A DNA stretch of 64,000 bases. It comes from SKLM01 sp964575455. GTDB taxonomy: Bacteria; Chloroflexota; Anaerolineae; B4-G1. Made by a program: the position numbers and the translations under genes. The DNA lies in assembly GCA_964575455.1 (NCBI GenBank), contig CAZNRX010000001.1, forward strand, positions 62,001 through 126,000. The letters are read 5' to 3'. Below the pieces are notes generated by a model, which had not been told where the DNA came from, ran no database searches, and saw nothing but the letters and a program-made list of their open reading frames with translations. Positions 25,439-34,117 of this stretch are shown here, piece after piece. Each line of letters starts with the position of its first letter. Position 1 is the first letter of the stretch.

Positions 25439-25835
25439 CAGAGACGGCAGCCCGCCGCTGCTTCCCAGGCCTCATCCACGACATCGCGGGGCAGCGGCTC
25501 GCCGAACCAGACCACGTCAGGGCGGAGCAACCCATCGCGGGCCGGACAACGCGGAGGGAGGTTGGGCAGCGGCACGCGATGATCCTCCGTCACCTTCGCG
25601 CAGCGGGTGCAGCGCAGACGCCAGATGTCGCCGTGCAGCTCCAGCACCTGCCGGCTTCCCGCTGCCTGGTGGAGCCCGTCGACGTTCTGCGTGATCACCG
25701 TGAGATCCGGCAGCGCCCGATCCATCTGTGCCAGCGTCTTGTGAGCGTCGTGGGGCTGGCAAGCCGCTCTCGGCCCAGATACCGGCGCCGGCTAGCGCGA
25801 CCATGGGCTGCTCTGCAAACTGGCTCAAAGAAGCT
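25439..25835 (-). pseudogene. Decayed Sir2-family NAD-dependent deacetylase
   Basis: Two pieces in different frames are recognisable: an N-terminal GAGIWAESGLP nucleotide-binding motif (about 25770-25815) and a middle part with ITQNVDGLHQAAGS, the catalytic HGD and zinc cysteines, ending in VVWFGEPLP. About 60 residues between them and the last 80 to 90 residues of a sirtuin are missing. The remaining frame runs into the antisense of rsfS. A frameshift, an internal deletion and a truncation together make this a pseudogene. Confidence 0.85.
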
Positions 25836-25838
25836 AAA

Positions 25839-25868
25839 GACCCCAAGGCTGCTGAAGGCCTTGGGGTC
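25839..25868 (-). terminator. Terminator downstream of ndk
   Basis: The 11-base stem GACCCCAAGGC/GCCTTGGGGTC encloses an eight-base loop. On the minus strand it is followed by a T-rich run, about 100 bases after the ndk stop. Confidence 0.6.
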
Positions 25869-25971
25869 TCCTGTTCAACCCGTGCTCCCAGCGGACTCGC
25901 GATCCGCGACTCTAGCACGAGGCATCATCGCAACAGTCACGCGACCATGTCGTGGGAACTCCCTCGTCAGA

Positions 25972-26421
25972 CTACTCGAAGATCCACCGATCGCTGTCTC
26001 GATCGTAGGAGAGAATCTCCTCCTCGTCGAAGAATAGCGCCACTTCGAACTTCGCGGTCTCAGGACCGTCGGAGCCGTGGATCAGGTTGCGTCCGATCTC
26101 CAACCCGAAGTCCGCCCGGATTGTGCCTGGCGCGGCCTCTGCCGGGTTCGTCGCCCCCATCGTGCGGCGGGCGATCTCGATGGCGTTGTTTCCCTCCAGC
26201 ACCATGACCACCACCGGGCTGGAGGTGATGTAGGCGATCAGCGGCTGGTAGAACGGCTTGCCCTGGTGTATGGCGTAGTGACGCTGGGCCAGGGCTTCGT
26301 CGATGTGGATCAGCTTCATGGCTGCGCATCGCAGCCCCCGCCGTTCGAAGCGGGTGATGATCCGGCCTATCAGCCCTCGTTGGACGGCGTCAGGCTTGAT
26401 GATGATCAGTGTGCGTTCCAT
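25972..26421 (-). CDS. ndk: Nucleoside diphosphate kinase, 149 aa
   Basis: The full-length family match starts MERTLIIIKPDAVQRG and contains the phosphorylated active-site histidine in NLIHGSDGPE. The enzyme passes the gamma phosphate of ATP to other NDPs through a phosphohistidine. Size is normal. The ATG has AAGGAGG upstream on the minus strand. It stands just downstream of the TPR protein gene on the same strand (38-base gap) and before the hairpin at 25839-25868. Confidence 0.97.
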   Translation of the reverse strand: MERTLIIIKPDAVQRGLIGRIITRFERRGLRCAAMKLIHIDEALAQRHYAIHQGKPFYQPLIAYITSSPVVVMVLEGNNAIEIARRTMGATNPAEAAPGTIRADFGLEIGRNLIHGSDGPETAKFEVALFFDEEEILSYDRDSDRWIFE

Positions 26422-26458
26422 GTCGGCCTCCTTGATTGGGTCGTTGGATCAAGAGTGA

Positions 26459-29026
26459 TCACAGGCTTGCCAGAGCCTCACGATACGTTTCCAGCGCATC
26501 CTGGAGTCGATCGGCTCTCACATAGGCGTCGCCCAAGCTCTGCATCACCCTGGCGTCCGGCCATTGCTCCGTGTAGTCCTCTAAGTCTGCGATGACGTCA
26601 TCCAGCCGTTGACCTTTGCGGATCAGCTCTTCATAGGCCTCCACCGCGTCCTCGCGCCTGTCCGCCTGCCAAAGCACCCGACCCAGCTCCAGCTGCGCCT
26701 CGTAGTCATCAGGATGTTCCTCTGCGTAGGCTTGTTGAGCATCGATGAACCTCTCCAGATCCTCGACGGGGGCTTCCTCCAGGGCTTCTGCCAGTGAGAC
26801 CCCCTCTGGAGCGGCGATCTCCTTCTCTTCCTCGGGAGCGGGCACGGACTCCTCGATGGGTGGTGCTTCCTCCTCGGCGACGGGGACAGCCTCCGGAACC
26901 TTGGGCGCGGCCTCCTCTGGAGCGGCGATCTCCTCCTCTTCCTCGGGAGCGGGCACGGGCTCCTCAATGGGTGGCGCTTCCTCCTCGGCGACGGCGACGG
27001 CCTCCGGGATCTCGGGCGCAGCCTCCTCTGGAGCAGCGAGCTTCTCCTTTACCTCGGGAGCGGGCACGGCCTCTTCCGCTTCGAGGGCGACTTCCTCTCT
27101 CTCTTCGAACGCGGTCCAGCCAAAGGCCTCTTCTTCCTCTACAGCCGGCTCGGCCTTATGCTCAATCGCCTCTGGCGCCTCCTCGGCTGGCACTGCCTCC
27201 TCAGGTGGCGCTTCCTCCTCGGCGACCGGAGCGGCCTCCGGAGCCTCAGGCACAGCTTCCTCTGGAACGGCGATCTCCTCCTCTTCCTCAGGCGCAGGAA
27301 CGGCCTCTTCCGCTTCGGGGGCGGCTTCTTCCCTCTCCTCGAACGCGGTCCAGCCAAAGGCCTCTTCTTCCTCTACAGCCGGCTTGGCCTCAGGCTCAAT
27401 CGCCTCTGGCTCGGGCCGTCCCATAATCTCGGCCAGGCGGGCCTCGCCCTCCTTCTCGGCCTGAGCGCGGAGCTCCTCCTCCTTCCCCTCGGCGAGCTGA
27501 GCGAGCCAGGCCAGGGCGTCGTCACCTGAGGGCATCTCGTCGCTCTCAAGCCAGGCGGGTAGCTCTCCTGTCTCCTCTGCTGCTTCCGCCGCTAGCTTCT
27601 CTGCCTCAGGCTCCTCTATCTCAAGCTCTTCTATCGCTGGTTCCTCCGCCTCAAGCTCCTCCAAACCAACCTCTTCCGTCTCTGGTTCCTCCACCACGGG
27701 CTCCTCGAAGGGCACCTCCTCTTCGAGAGCCGCCGCCGGGGCCTCCGGCCGCGCTTGCTCCGGGGGTTCCGCGGCCGGCGGAGCGAGGCCCTGTAGCCAG
27801 TCCGGGATTTCGGCCGGTTCTGGCCCCTCAATCGCTTCCTCCGCTGCGACCCCCATGCCCTCTTCCTCCGGCCCGCCCTCGATCTCCAAGAGCCAGGCGG
27901 GTATCTCTTCTTCCTCCATCTCCTCATCAGCGCTGGGCGCGACCTCCTCCTCTTCCTCTTCCTCCAGTTCGCCCAGCCAGTCCATGGCCTCTTCCTCCGG
28001 CATTGCCTCGGGGGCCGCCTCCGCGGCGGGGCGCTCTGCTGGGATCTCCTCCTCTAGCGCGGTGGGCTCAGCCGATGGCTCAGCCTCCCACTCCGCTTCG
28101 GCCCGCAGCTCCTCTTCCTCTGCCTCCGCCGTGGTCTCGCCAGCGAGCTCCTGCAGCCAGGCGGGGATTTGGATCTCCGCCTCCATCGCCTCCTCTGCTT
28201 CGGGTGGCGCCGTCTTCTCCAGCTCGATCAGCCAGTCAGCTCGCTCCTCCCCCCGCTCGTAGGTGGTGGGCTCGATCTGTGGCTCCTTAGGTGCAAGTGG
28301 AGAGGTCGACCCAAAGAGCTCCTGCGCCATCTCGTTCTCCGGATCCAGGGCCTCTGCGCGCTCCAGATAGGTCTCAGCCTCGGTCATTCTCCCACTGCTG
28401 GACCATATCTCTCCCAGGATCAGGTTGGCCTTGAGCGCGTACGGCTGCTCATCCAGAATCTCCTGGCACACCTGAGAGGCCTGCAGCCTCTGTCCGTCTC
28501 GCCACAGTGCCTCTGCCAGCGCCACTCTCAGATCCAAGCGGTCGGGGTGCTCCTCGATCAGCTTGCGCAGCTCGGTGATCGCTCGCGTCAGCAGATCGCC
28601 CCGCAGATACAGCTTCGCCAGCGCGCTCTCTGTGAGCTGAAGCCGCTGAGGCTCGCTGCCCTCGAGCTCACCATGCAGATGACGAAGCTCCTGGGCCACC
28701 ATCTCATTGTCGGTTGCTAGCTCGAAAGCGCGTTGGAGATACCAAATGGCGTCCTCCAGGTCATCGCCTCGCTTGGCCGTCTCGCTCATCCCGACCCAGG
28801 CGAGCATGTGCTCGGGATCCGCGCTCAGTACGCGCCGGAACATGTCCGCGGCCTGATCGTCTTGACCGGCTTCGAGCATCGCTTTGCCCAGCAGCCAGTA
28901 GGCTCTGACGTACTTGGGATAACGCTCCAGGATGTGCCGGCCGTGGGCCACGGCCTCTTCGTAGCGTCCGCCTTGGATGGCGTCTTCAATCTGCTGACAA
29001 TACTCGGCTAACGAAATCTGGTTCAC
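26459..29026 (-). CDS. TPR protein with long acidic repeat region, 855 aa
   Basis: GTG 29026 is chosen over the open frame start at 29089 because GGGAGGTG lies just upstream. The first roughly 240 residues are tetratricopeptide repeats with the YPKYVRAYWLLGKAML pattern. About 450 residues then follow that are mostly Glu, Ala and Pro, interrupted by short hydrophobic motifs of the IPAWLxxL/DWLxxL type, and including near-identical repeats (FGWTAFEEREE twice; EEEAPPIEE-like blocks three or more times). One or two more TPRs close the protein. It is probably a soluble scaffold in which Trp-Leu motifs bind partners. No signal peptide or helix for membrane insertion was seen. Confidence 0.85.
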   Translation of the reverse strand: MNQISLAEYCQQIEDAIQGGRYEEAVAHGRHILERYPKYVRAYWLLGKAMLEAGQDDQAADMFRRVLSADPEHMLAWVGMSETAKRGDDLEDAIWYLQRAFELATDNEMVAQELRHLHGELEGSEPQRLQLTESALAKLYLRGDLLTRAITELRKLIEEHPDRLDLRVALAEALWRDGQRLQASQVCQEILDEQPYALKANLILGEIWSSSGRMTEAETYLERAEALDPENEMAQELFGSTSPLAPKEPQIEPTTYERGEERADWLIELEKTAPPEAEEAMEAEIQIPAWLQELAGETTAEAEEEELRAEAEWEAEPSAEPTALEEEIPAERPAAEAAPEAMPEEEAMDWLGELEEEEEEEVAPSADEEMEEEEIPAWLLEIEGGPEEEGMGVAAEEAIEGPEPAEIPDWLQGLAPPAAEPPEQARPEAPAAALEEEVPFEEPVVEEPETEEVGLEELEAEEPAIEELEIEEPEAEKLAAEAAEETGELPAWLESDEMPSGDDALAWLAQLAEGKEEELRAQAEKEGEARLAEIMGRPEPEAIEPEAKPAVEEEEAFGWTAFEEREEAAPEAEEAVPAPEEEEEIAVPEEAVPEAPEAAPVAEEEAPPEEAVPAEEAPEAIEHKAEPAVEEEEAFGWTAFEEREEVALEAEEAVPAPEVKEKLAAPEEAAPEIPEAVAVAEEEAPPIEEPVPAPEEEEEIAAPEEAAPKVPEAVPVAEEEAPPIEESVPAPEEEKEIAAPEGVSLAEALEEAPVEDLERFIDAQQAYAEEHPDDYEAQLELGRVLWQADRREDAVEAYEELIRKGQRLDDVIADLEDYTEQWPDARVMQSLGDAYVRADRLQDALETYREALASL

Positions 29027-29085
29027 GGGTTCACCTCCCACCAAGCGATACAATGAATTGGATGATTCAGCGTCTCCGGCGAGCG

Positions 29086-30111
29086 TCAATCGAGCTGATG
29101 TAGGTCCCTCAGGTCTTCGATCAGATCATCTATCGTGGGCTCCGGACGCGGCGAGGGGCCCAGCGGGTCGACCACGGTCTCCTCCCCGATCAGGGCATAG
29201 AAAGCGTTTAACACACCGTAGGCCAGGGCATCCAGCTGATACCCTCCCTCCAGCGTGAAGACAAGTCGCCCGTCGCACAATTGGTCAGCCATCCTGACCA
29301 GCGCTTGGGACATGTCGGTGTAGCCCTTCAGCGAGAGCGCCATGTGGGCCAATGGATCGACCCAATGAGCATCGTACCCAGCCGAGACGAGGATCAGATC
29401 CGGATTGAAGCGCTCAGCCAGCGGCCAGACTAGGCTCTCGAAGACGTGGGCGAAGCTCTCGTCCCCCACGTTTGGGGGCAGCGGTACGTTCAGCGTCTTC
29501 CCAGCCCCAGCCCCTTGCCCCATATCCTGCTTGGCGCCGGTGCCTGGATAGTAGGGGTACTGATGGGTTGAGAAGTAGAAGACATCTGGGTCACTGGCGA
29601 AGATGTCCGCGGTCCCATTGCCGTGGTGCACGTCGAAGTCGGCGATGAGAACCCGCTCGATTTCCTCCCGCACCAGCGCCGCTCGGGCCGCTATAGCCAC
29701 GTTGTTGAACAAGCAGAACCCCATGGCCCGCCCCTCGGTGGCGTGATGGCCCGGAGGGCGCACGAGGGCGAACACGTTGTCGATCTCGCCACTCAGCATC
29801 GCCTCTACGGCGTGGATGACGCCGCCCGCGGCCATCAAGGCTGCCTCAAAGGATCGAGGGGACACGTACGTGTCCGGATCTGGGTAGCTACCTCTTTGGG
29901 CTGCCTCTCGAACACGCTCAATGTGGCGCTCCGTGTGGACGCGACGCAGTTCCTCCCGTGTCGCCGGTCGAGGCTCCAACAGGTGCAGGCGGTCCAGCAT
30001 GCCTCGCTCGTCTAGGGTATCCAGAATCCGCTCCAGCCGACGAGCGTTTTCGGGGTGACTGGGCTGGTTGTGCTCAAGATAGATTGGATGGTAGACGTAG
30101 GCCGTTCCCAT
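29086..30111 (-). CDS. Histone deacetylase/AcuC-family deacetylase, 341 aa
   Basis: The zinc-dependent arginase-fold motifs are all present: RPPGHHA with the paired histidines, DFDVHHGNG with the metal ligands, STHQYPYYPGTG and LEGGY near the end. Bacterial members remove acetyl groups from proteins (AcuC on acetyl-CoA synthetase), polyamines or small amides. It is full length for the family and starts at ATG 30111 behind a consensus minus-strand promoter at 30232-30205. It may be cotranscribed with the TPR gene downstream (59-base gap). Confidence 0.93.
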   Translation of the reverse strand: MGTAYVYHPIYLEHNQPSHPENARRLERILDTLDERGMLDRLHLLEPRPATREELRRVHTERHIERVREAAQRGSYPDPDTYVSPRSFEAALMAAGGVIHAVEAMLSGEIDNVFALVRPPGHHATEGRAMGFCLFNNVAIAARAALVREEIERVLIADFDVHHGNGTADIFASDPDVFYFSTHQYPYYPGTGAKQDMGQGAGAGKTLNVPLPPNVGDESFAHVFESLVWPLAERFNPDLILVSAGYDAHWVDPLAHMALSLKGYTDMSQALVRMADQLCDGRLVFTLEGGYQLDALAYGVLNAFYALIGEETVVDPLGPSPRPEPTIDDLIEDLRDLHQLD

Positions 30112-30204
30112 GATCAGGTCCTGGTCCTATCCCTGTTGTCGACGTATGGCGCTGCTGCTCCGCAGCTTTCTGCACGGCAACACGTGGCGCCGCCCCATGG
30201 TGTG

Positions 30205-30232
30205 ATTATACTTGCCTACCCCAGCGTGTCAA
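30205..30232 (-). promoter_or_regulatory. Consensus promoter for the deacetylase gene
   Basis: TTGACA (30232-30227) and TATAAT (30210-30205) on the minus strand are 16 bases apart, about 95 bases before ATG 30111. Confidence 0.7.
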
Positions 30233-30279
30233 CAAGCAGACCGTTGCCGTCAGGATGGACCGTCGTCTTCGGCTCCAAG

Positions 30280-30307
30280 TTGCACACCGTTCCTCTGTGA
30301 GTATAAT
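30280..30307 (+). promoter_or_regulatory. Promoter for the acyl-CoA dehydrogenase operon
   Basis: TTGCAC at 30280-30285 and TATAAT at 30302-30307 are 16 bases apart, giving a leader of about 155 bases. Confidence 0.6.
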
Positions 30308-30468
30308 AATGACTGTCGGTCAGTTACCCTGATCAAGCTGTGTCGGAGGATGTTTTCGCTGTTTGAGTATGCTGCTTGCTGTGCGGACGAGCGGCCCGAG
30401 AACGGAGGCGGTATCTCGGGGCGTTTCTCAAACAGTTCTCATGGTTCCATTCAACCAAGGAGGTAGCT

Positions 30469-31695
30469 GTGGACTTCAGCTGGACCGAGGAGCAGCGTCT
30501 TTGGCGCCGCGCGGTGCGTGACTTCGCGCAGAATGAGATCGCCCCTCGCGTGCGCGAGATTGACGAGGAGGAGTACATTCCGCGTGACATCATTGACGGT
30601 ATGGCTGAGATGGGGCTTCTTGCCCCTACGGTGGGCGAGGAATATGGAGGCGTAGGGGCCGACTGGACCATGGCCGCCATCGCCGCCGAGGAGCTGGGTC
30701 GCGCCGACATCAGCCTGGCGGTCCCGGTGCTCTATCTTGTGGAGGCTGCTTGGGGGTTCATCTTCTATCAGTACGGGTCCCAGAGGCTCAAGGAGGCCTA
30801 TCTCCCCAAGGTGACGCGTGGCGAGGCCTTCCTGGGCATCGCCACCACGGAGCCGGAGGGCGGCTCCGATATCCTGGGCGCCTGTCGGACGCGCGCCGAA
30901 AAGGAGGGCGACGCCTGGATCGTCAACGGCGAGAAGACCTACACCAGCGGCGTGCGAGAGTCGCTGGAGTGGGGGGGTATCCACCTCATGTTGTCCCGCA
31001 CGGCAGACGTCGAGGAGGCGGGACACAGGGCGTTCACCTTCTTTGCCCTGCCGCTTAAGGATATGGAGGGCATCACGCCCACGTTCTTCGACGATATGGG
31101 GCGCATGGGGATCTCCACCGGCGGCTTTGCGCTTGAGGACGTCCGTCTGCCGGCCGACCATCAAGTGGGCGGGTTCAACCGTGGCTTCTACCACGCCATG
31201 GAGGGATTCTCGGCAGCTCGCACGCTGATCGGTGCGACGTGTGTCGGGGCCTCGGAGGCGACGTTGGAGATGGGCATAGATCAAATCAAGATGCGCCACG
31301 CCTTCGGTCGGCCAATAGCGAGTTACGAGGGTGTTCAATTCCCACTGGCGGATCTCTACACCGATCTGGAGGGCACCAAGCTCTCCACGTACAAGGCGGC
31401 CTGGACGATGGACCAGATGTACCGCCACGACGCGGCCACGCACCACGACATCGCCCTGGCGGCCGCCATGGCCAAGCTTAAGGCCCCGGTTCTGGGCTTC
31501 AGTATTATGAACGAGGTGGCCGACTGGTTCGGCGCCATGGCCTACACCAAGGAGTGTCCTGTCGAGATGGGCATTCGCGGCATCCGCTCCTACTCCATCG
31601 GCGCCGAGGGCACGCCGAATATCATGCGCATCATCATCGCTCGTGAGCTCCTGGGGAATGACTTCCTTCCCACGCTCTACACGGAGAAAGCGTAG
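30469..31695 (+). CDS. Acyl-CoA dehydrogenase, 408 aa
   Basis: GTG 30469 has AAGGAGGT four bases upstream, and the family N-terminus (DFSWTEEQRLWRRAVRDFA) begins right there; the frame is open earlier without a ribosome site. FAD- and substrate-binding motifs typical of the family follow (ATTEPEGGSD, TYTSGV, RIIIARELL). It oxidises an acyl-CoA to the 2-enoyl-CoA and passes electrons to the flavoprotein encoded directly downstream by etfB and etfA, so the three make a beta-oxidation-type electron route. Substrate chain length is not evident. Confidence 0.95.
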   Translation: MDFSWTEEQRLWRRAVRDFAQNEIAPRVREIDEEEYIPRDIIDGMAEMGLLAPTVGEEYGGVGADWTMAAIAAEELGRADISLAVPVLYLVEAAWGFIFYQYGSQRLKEAYLPKVTRGEAFLGIATTEPEGGSDILGACRTRAEKEGDAWIVNGEKTYTSGVRESLEWGGIHLMLSRTADVEEAGHRAFTFFALPLKDMEGITPTFFDDMGRMGISTGGFALEDVRLPADHQVGGFNRGFYHAMEGFSAARTLIGATCVGASEATLEMGIDQIKMRHAFGRPIASYEGVQFPLADLYTDLEGTKLSTYKAAWTMDQMYRHDAATHHDIALAAAMAKLKAPVLGFSIMNEVADWFGAMAYTKECPVEMGIRGIRSYSIGAEGTPNIMRIIIARELLGNDFLPTLYTEKA

Positions 31696-31736
31696 CTCAG
31701 GGTCGACGGGCGATATCGCGTGCACAAGCGCATGGG

Positions 31737-31821
31737 CACCGGCGGATCACGCCTTAAGCCGCTACGCTTCCGAGGCTGATGCGCTTCGGAGCTGCGCAAG
31801 CTAGTCCGCCGGCAGCAGGCT
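31737..31821. repeat. Dispersed inverted-repeat element, family 2, copy a
   Basis: It starts CACCGGCGGATCACG and ends near TCCGCCGG plus AGCAGGCTA. The ends are partly complementary (CCGGCGGAT versus AxTCCGCCGG). It matches 35647-35714 with a few substitutions and one 17 to 18-base length difference in the middle. It lies between the dehydrogenase and etfB. Confidence 0.75.
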
Positions 31822-31873
31822 ACTGAGCATCTGTTACGCTTTACGCACGACGCATTAGATTAGGAGGTGTCCC

Positions 31874-32671
31874 TTGCACATCGTAGTATGCACTAAATAC
31901 ACGCCCGACTCTGAGGCCAAGATGTCGGTGGACGAGACGGGAAACGTCTCCTGGGGAGATTCGCCGCTGATCATCAACCCCTGGGACGAGTACGCGGTAG
32001 AGGAGGCCCTGCTGCTCCGTGACGAGTATGGTGGCACGGTCACCGTTATCTCCATGGGGCCAGAGGAGGCGTTGGAGGCGCTGAAGCACGCCGTGGCGAT
32101 GGGCGCTGATGAGGCCGTGCGCGTCTGGGACGATGCCTGTGCCGGCTCCGACACCTTGGCCACCAGCTACGTCCTGGCAAGGACGATTGAGACCATCGGC
32201 GACGTCGATCTGGTTCTCTGCGGCAAGTCGGCCATCGACGCCGAGACGTGGCAGACCGGTGTCGGGCTCGCGACCCGTCTCAACGTCCCATCGCTGATGT
32301 ACACCATCAACATTGCCGAGCTAGACCCGGACGAGGGCACGATCACGGTCGAGCGGCTGCTGGAGCAGGGACGCCAGGTTGTGGAAGCCTCGCTCCCCGC
32401 CGTCGTCGGCACGACCAAGGGCATCAATGAGCCCCGCTACACATCCTTCATCGGCATCCGTAAGGCGTCCAAGATGGAGTACCCGCTGTGGACGCTTGAG
32501 GACGTCGGAGCGGACCCAGATCGCGTCGGCGCCAGCGGGTCGGGTGTGCGCTGGCCCACCGTCTTCGAGCCGGCCGTGCGCGAGGGGGAGGCCGAGATCA
32601 TCGAGGCCGAGACGGTGGAGGAGAAGGCCGAGATTCTGGCCGAGAAGCTGCTGGCGGAGAAAGTGATCTAG
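31874..32671 (+). CDS. etfB: Electron transfer flavoprotein beta subunit, 265 aa
   Basis: TTG 31874 is the start: TAGGAGGTG lies four bases upstream and the family N-terminus (HIVVCTKYTPDSEAKM) follows at once. The body carries the AMP-binding region of EtfB (VTVISMGPEEALEALKHAVAMGADEAVRV) and the recognition-loop area near GIRKASKM. With EtfA it carries electrons from acyl-CoA dehydrogenase to the membrane quinone pool. The TTG start may lower its expression relative to etfA, which has an ATG 13 bases downstream. Confidence 0.96.
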   Translation: MHIVVCTKYTPDSEAKMSVDETGNVSWGDSPLIINPWDEYAVEEALLLRDEYGGTVTVISMGPEEALEALKHAVAMGADEAVRVWDDACAGSDTLATSYVLARTIETIGDVDLVLCGKSAIDAETWQTGVGLATRLNVPSLMYTINIAELDPDEGTITVERLLEQGRQVVEASLPAVVGTTKGINEPRYTSFIGIRKASKMEYPLWTLEDVGADPDRVGASGSGVRWPTVFEPAVREGEAEIIEAETVEEKAEILAEKLLAEKVI

Positions 32672-32684
32672 GAGGCGAGAGAAT

Positions 32685-33671
32685 ATGACAAACGACATCT
32701 TCGTCTGGGTGGAGCAATTCGAGCATGAGGTCGTCGGTGCTTCCTGGGAGGCGGTTGGAGCAGCCCGAGGCCTGGCGGATGAAGCTGGTGGTGACGTGAT
32801 CGCCTGCCTTTTCGGTAGCGATGGGGTCGAGGCCCTGGCCCAGGAGGCTTTTGCCTATGGGGCCGACAAGGTGCTGCTGGCGGCAGATGCGACGTTGGCC
32901 AATTTCCGCGTCGAGCCGTACGCAGCCCTGATGGCGCAGGCGGTGGAGCGCTTCGAGCCTGAGAACGTCCTTGTTGCGGCCACTTTCCGTGGGCGAGAGC
33001 TGGGGCCAGCGCTCGCGGTCAGGTTGGAGACCGGATGCATCGCGGACTGCACGGAGCTGGTCCACGAGGACGGTCAGCTCATGGCGACCCGCCCCATCTA
33101 CGCCGGTAAGCTGTTGTCCCGCTGCGCTATCCCGGAGCGGAGGCCGCGGATCTTCACCACGCGGGTGCGCGCCTTCGGCAAGCCGGAGCCGGACGCCGCG
33201 CGCGACGGTGAGATAGTGGAGCTGGAGCCCGTCATAGCCGAGGACGAGATCTTCACCCGAGTCGTTGGGTTTGAGGAGAGCGAGGGAGGCGTGAGCTTGG
33301 CCGATGCCGGCATCATCGTCTCTGGCGGCCGCGGTGTGGCCGGCCCGGAGGGGTATGAACCGCTCCAGGAGCTGGCCGATCTGCTGAATGCAGCGCTGGG
33401 CGCGTCACGTGCTGCGGTCGATGCAGGCTGGATTCCGTACGAGCATCAGGTGGGACAGACGGGCAAGACCGTCAGCCCTGATCTGTACATCGCGTGTGGC
33501 ATCTCCGGTGCCATCCAGCACCTGGCCGGCATGCGCACGAGCAAGGTTATCGTGGCCATCAACAAGGACCCCGAGGCCCCCATCTTCAAGATGGCCGACT
33601 ACGGCGTCGTGGAGGATCTGTTCGACGTCGTTCTGGCTCTGAGGAAGGCGTTCGCGGAGAGAATCGACTGA
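32685..33671 (+). CDS. etfA: Electron transfer flavoprotein alpha subunit, 328 aa
   Basis: ATG 32685 has AGGAGG seven to ten bases upstream. The C-terminal FAD-binding domain is intact: SGGRGV, the VDAGWIPYEHQVGQTGKTVSPDLYI region and IAINKDPEAPIF-type end. It pairs with EtfB. The last gene of the operon is followed by a family 1 repeat element at 33685-33780. Confidence 0.96.
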   Translation: MTNDIFVWVEQFEHEVVGASWEAVGAARGLADEAGGDVIACLFGSDGVEALAQEAFAYGADKVLLAADATLANFRVEPYAALMAQAVERFEPENVLVAATFRGRELGPALAVRLETGCIADCTELVHEDGQLMATRPIYAGKLLSRCAIPERRPRIFTTRVRAFGKPEPDAARDGEIVELEPVIAEDEIFTRVVGFEESEGGVSLADAGIIVSGGRGVAGPEGYEPLQELADLLNAALGASRAAVDAGWIPYEHQVGQTGKTVSPDLYIACGISGAIQHLAGMRTSKVIVAINKDPEAPIFKMADYGVVEDLFDVVLALRKAFAERID

Positions 33672-33684
33672 GCCCGTCGCGGCA

Positions 33685-33780
33685 ACCGCCCGGCACTTGG
33701 GAGCCCTGCCTCAATGCCCAAGCGCGCTTCAAACTGGGTCTGCGTTGGCTTTCGATGTCTCAGCCCAAGTGCCGGTCACC
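33685..33780. repeat. Dispersed inverted-repeat element, family 1, copy b
   Basis: The right end AAGTGCCGGTCACC (33767-33780) is perfect. The left end is eroded to CCGGCACTT (33690-33698). The interior closely matches copy c at 51689-51785, including TCAATGCCCAAGC and GCTTCAAACTG. Confidence 0.75.
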
Positions 33781-33824
33781 TCACCAACGAGAATGATAGC
33801 CCCTTGCCCCGAACGCCACTCTGC

Positions 33825-33853
33825 TTGTGTCCCACCTTTGGCTGTGATATAAT
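33825..33853 (+). promoter_or_regulatory. Promoter for the small PT-tail gene and glgA
   Basis: TTGTGT at 33825-33830 and TATAAT at 33848-33853 are 17 bases apart. Confidence 0.65.
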
Positions 33854-33883
33854 GACCTGCGTGAGTTAGTGACAGGAGGTATC

Positions 33884-34063
33884 GTGCCCAGCGCAAAGGA
33901 TAATCGGAATCGCATCATTGCTTGGATCATCAGCTTGCTGGTCGTTCTCAGCATGGCGTTGAGTATGGCTGGATCGCTTGTTTCGACGGGTCGGGTCACA
34001 CCTACGCCTCCGCCTTCTCCTACCCCTTTCCCGACGCGGACGGCGACGCCGAGCACGATGTGA
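33884..34063 (+). CDS. Small membrane protein with Pro/Thr tail, 59 aa
   Basis: GTG 33884 has AGGAGGT three bases upstream and lies about 30 bases after a consensus -10. A basic N-terminus leads to one hydrophobic helix (about residues 11-33) and then a Thr/Pro-rich tail of about 20 residues ending PSTM. Topology is predicted N-in, tail out. The tail has the same composition as the stalk in the 858-aa protein at 1637 but has no domain attached, so this may be a stub left after loss of an outer domain or a genuine small envelope protein. It is probably cotranscribed with glgA. Confidence 0.65.
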   Translation: MPSAKDNRNRIIAWIISLLVVLSMALSMAGSLVSTGRVTPTPPPSPTPFPTRTATPSTM

Positions 34064-34117
34064 TAGCACAGCCGCGTGCCGATCAAAGACCCGTTGCACG
34101 GGTGGGGAGAACGAACG

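Larger units (their letters stand above)
30112..30468. other. Divergent promoter region, 357 bases
   Basis: No gene was seen. It holds back-to-back promoters for the deacetylase (minus) and the acyl-CoA dehydrogenase operon (plus), with about 50 bases between their -35 boxes. Confidence 0.6.

Noticed and set aside
25870..25930. Possible tRNA near the ndk terminator
   Set aside because: Several short complementary pieces exist, but there is no T-loop GGTTCGA-type sequence and no cloverleaf could be drawn.
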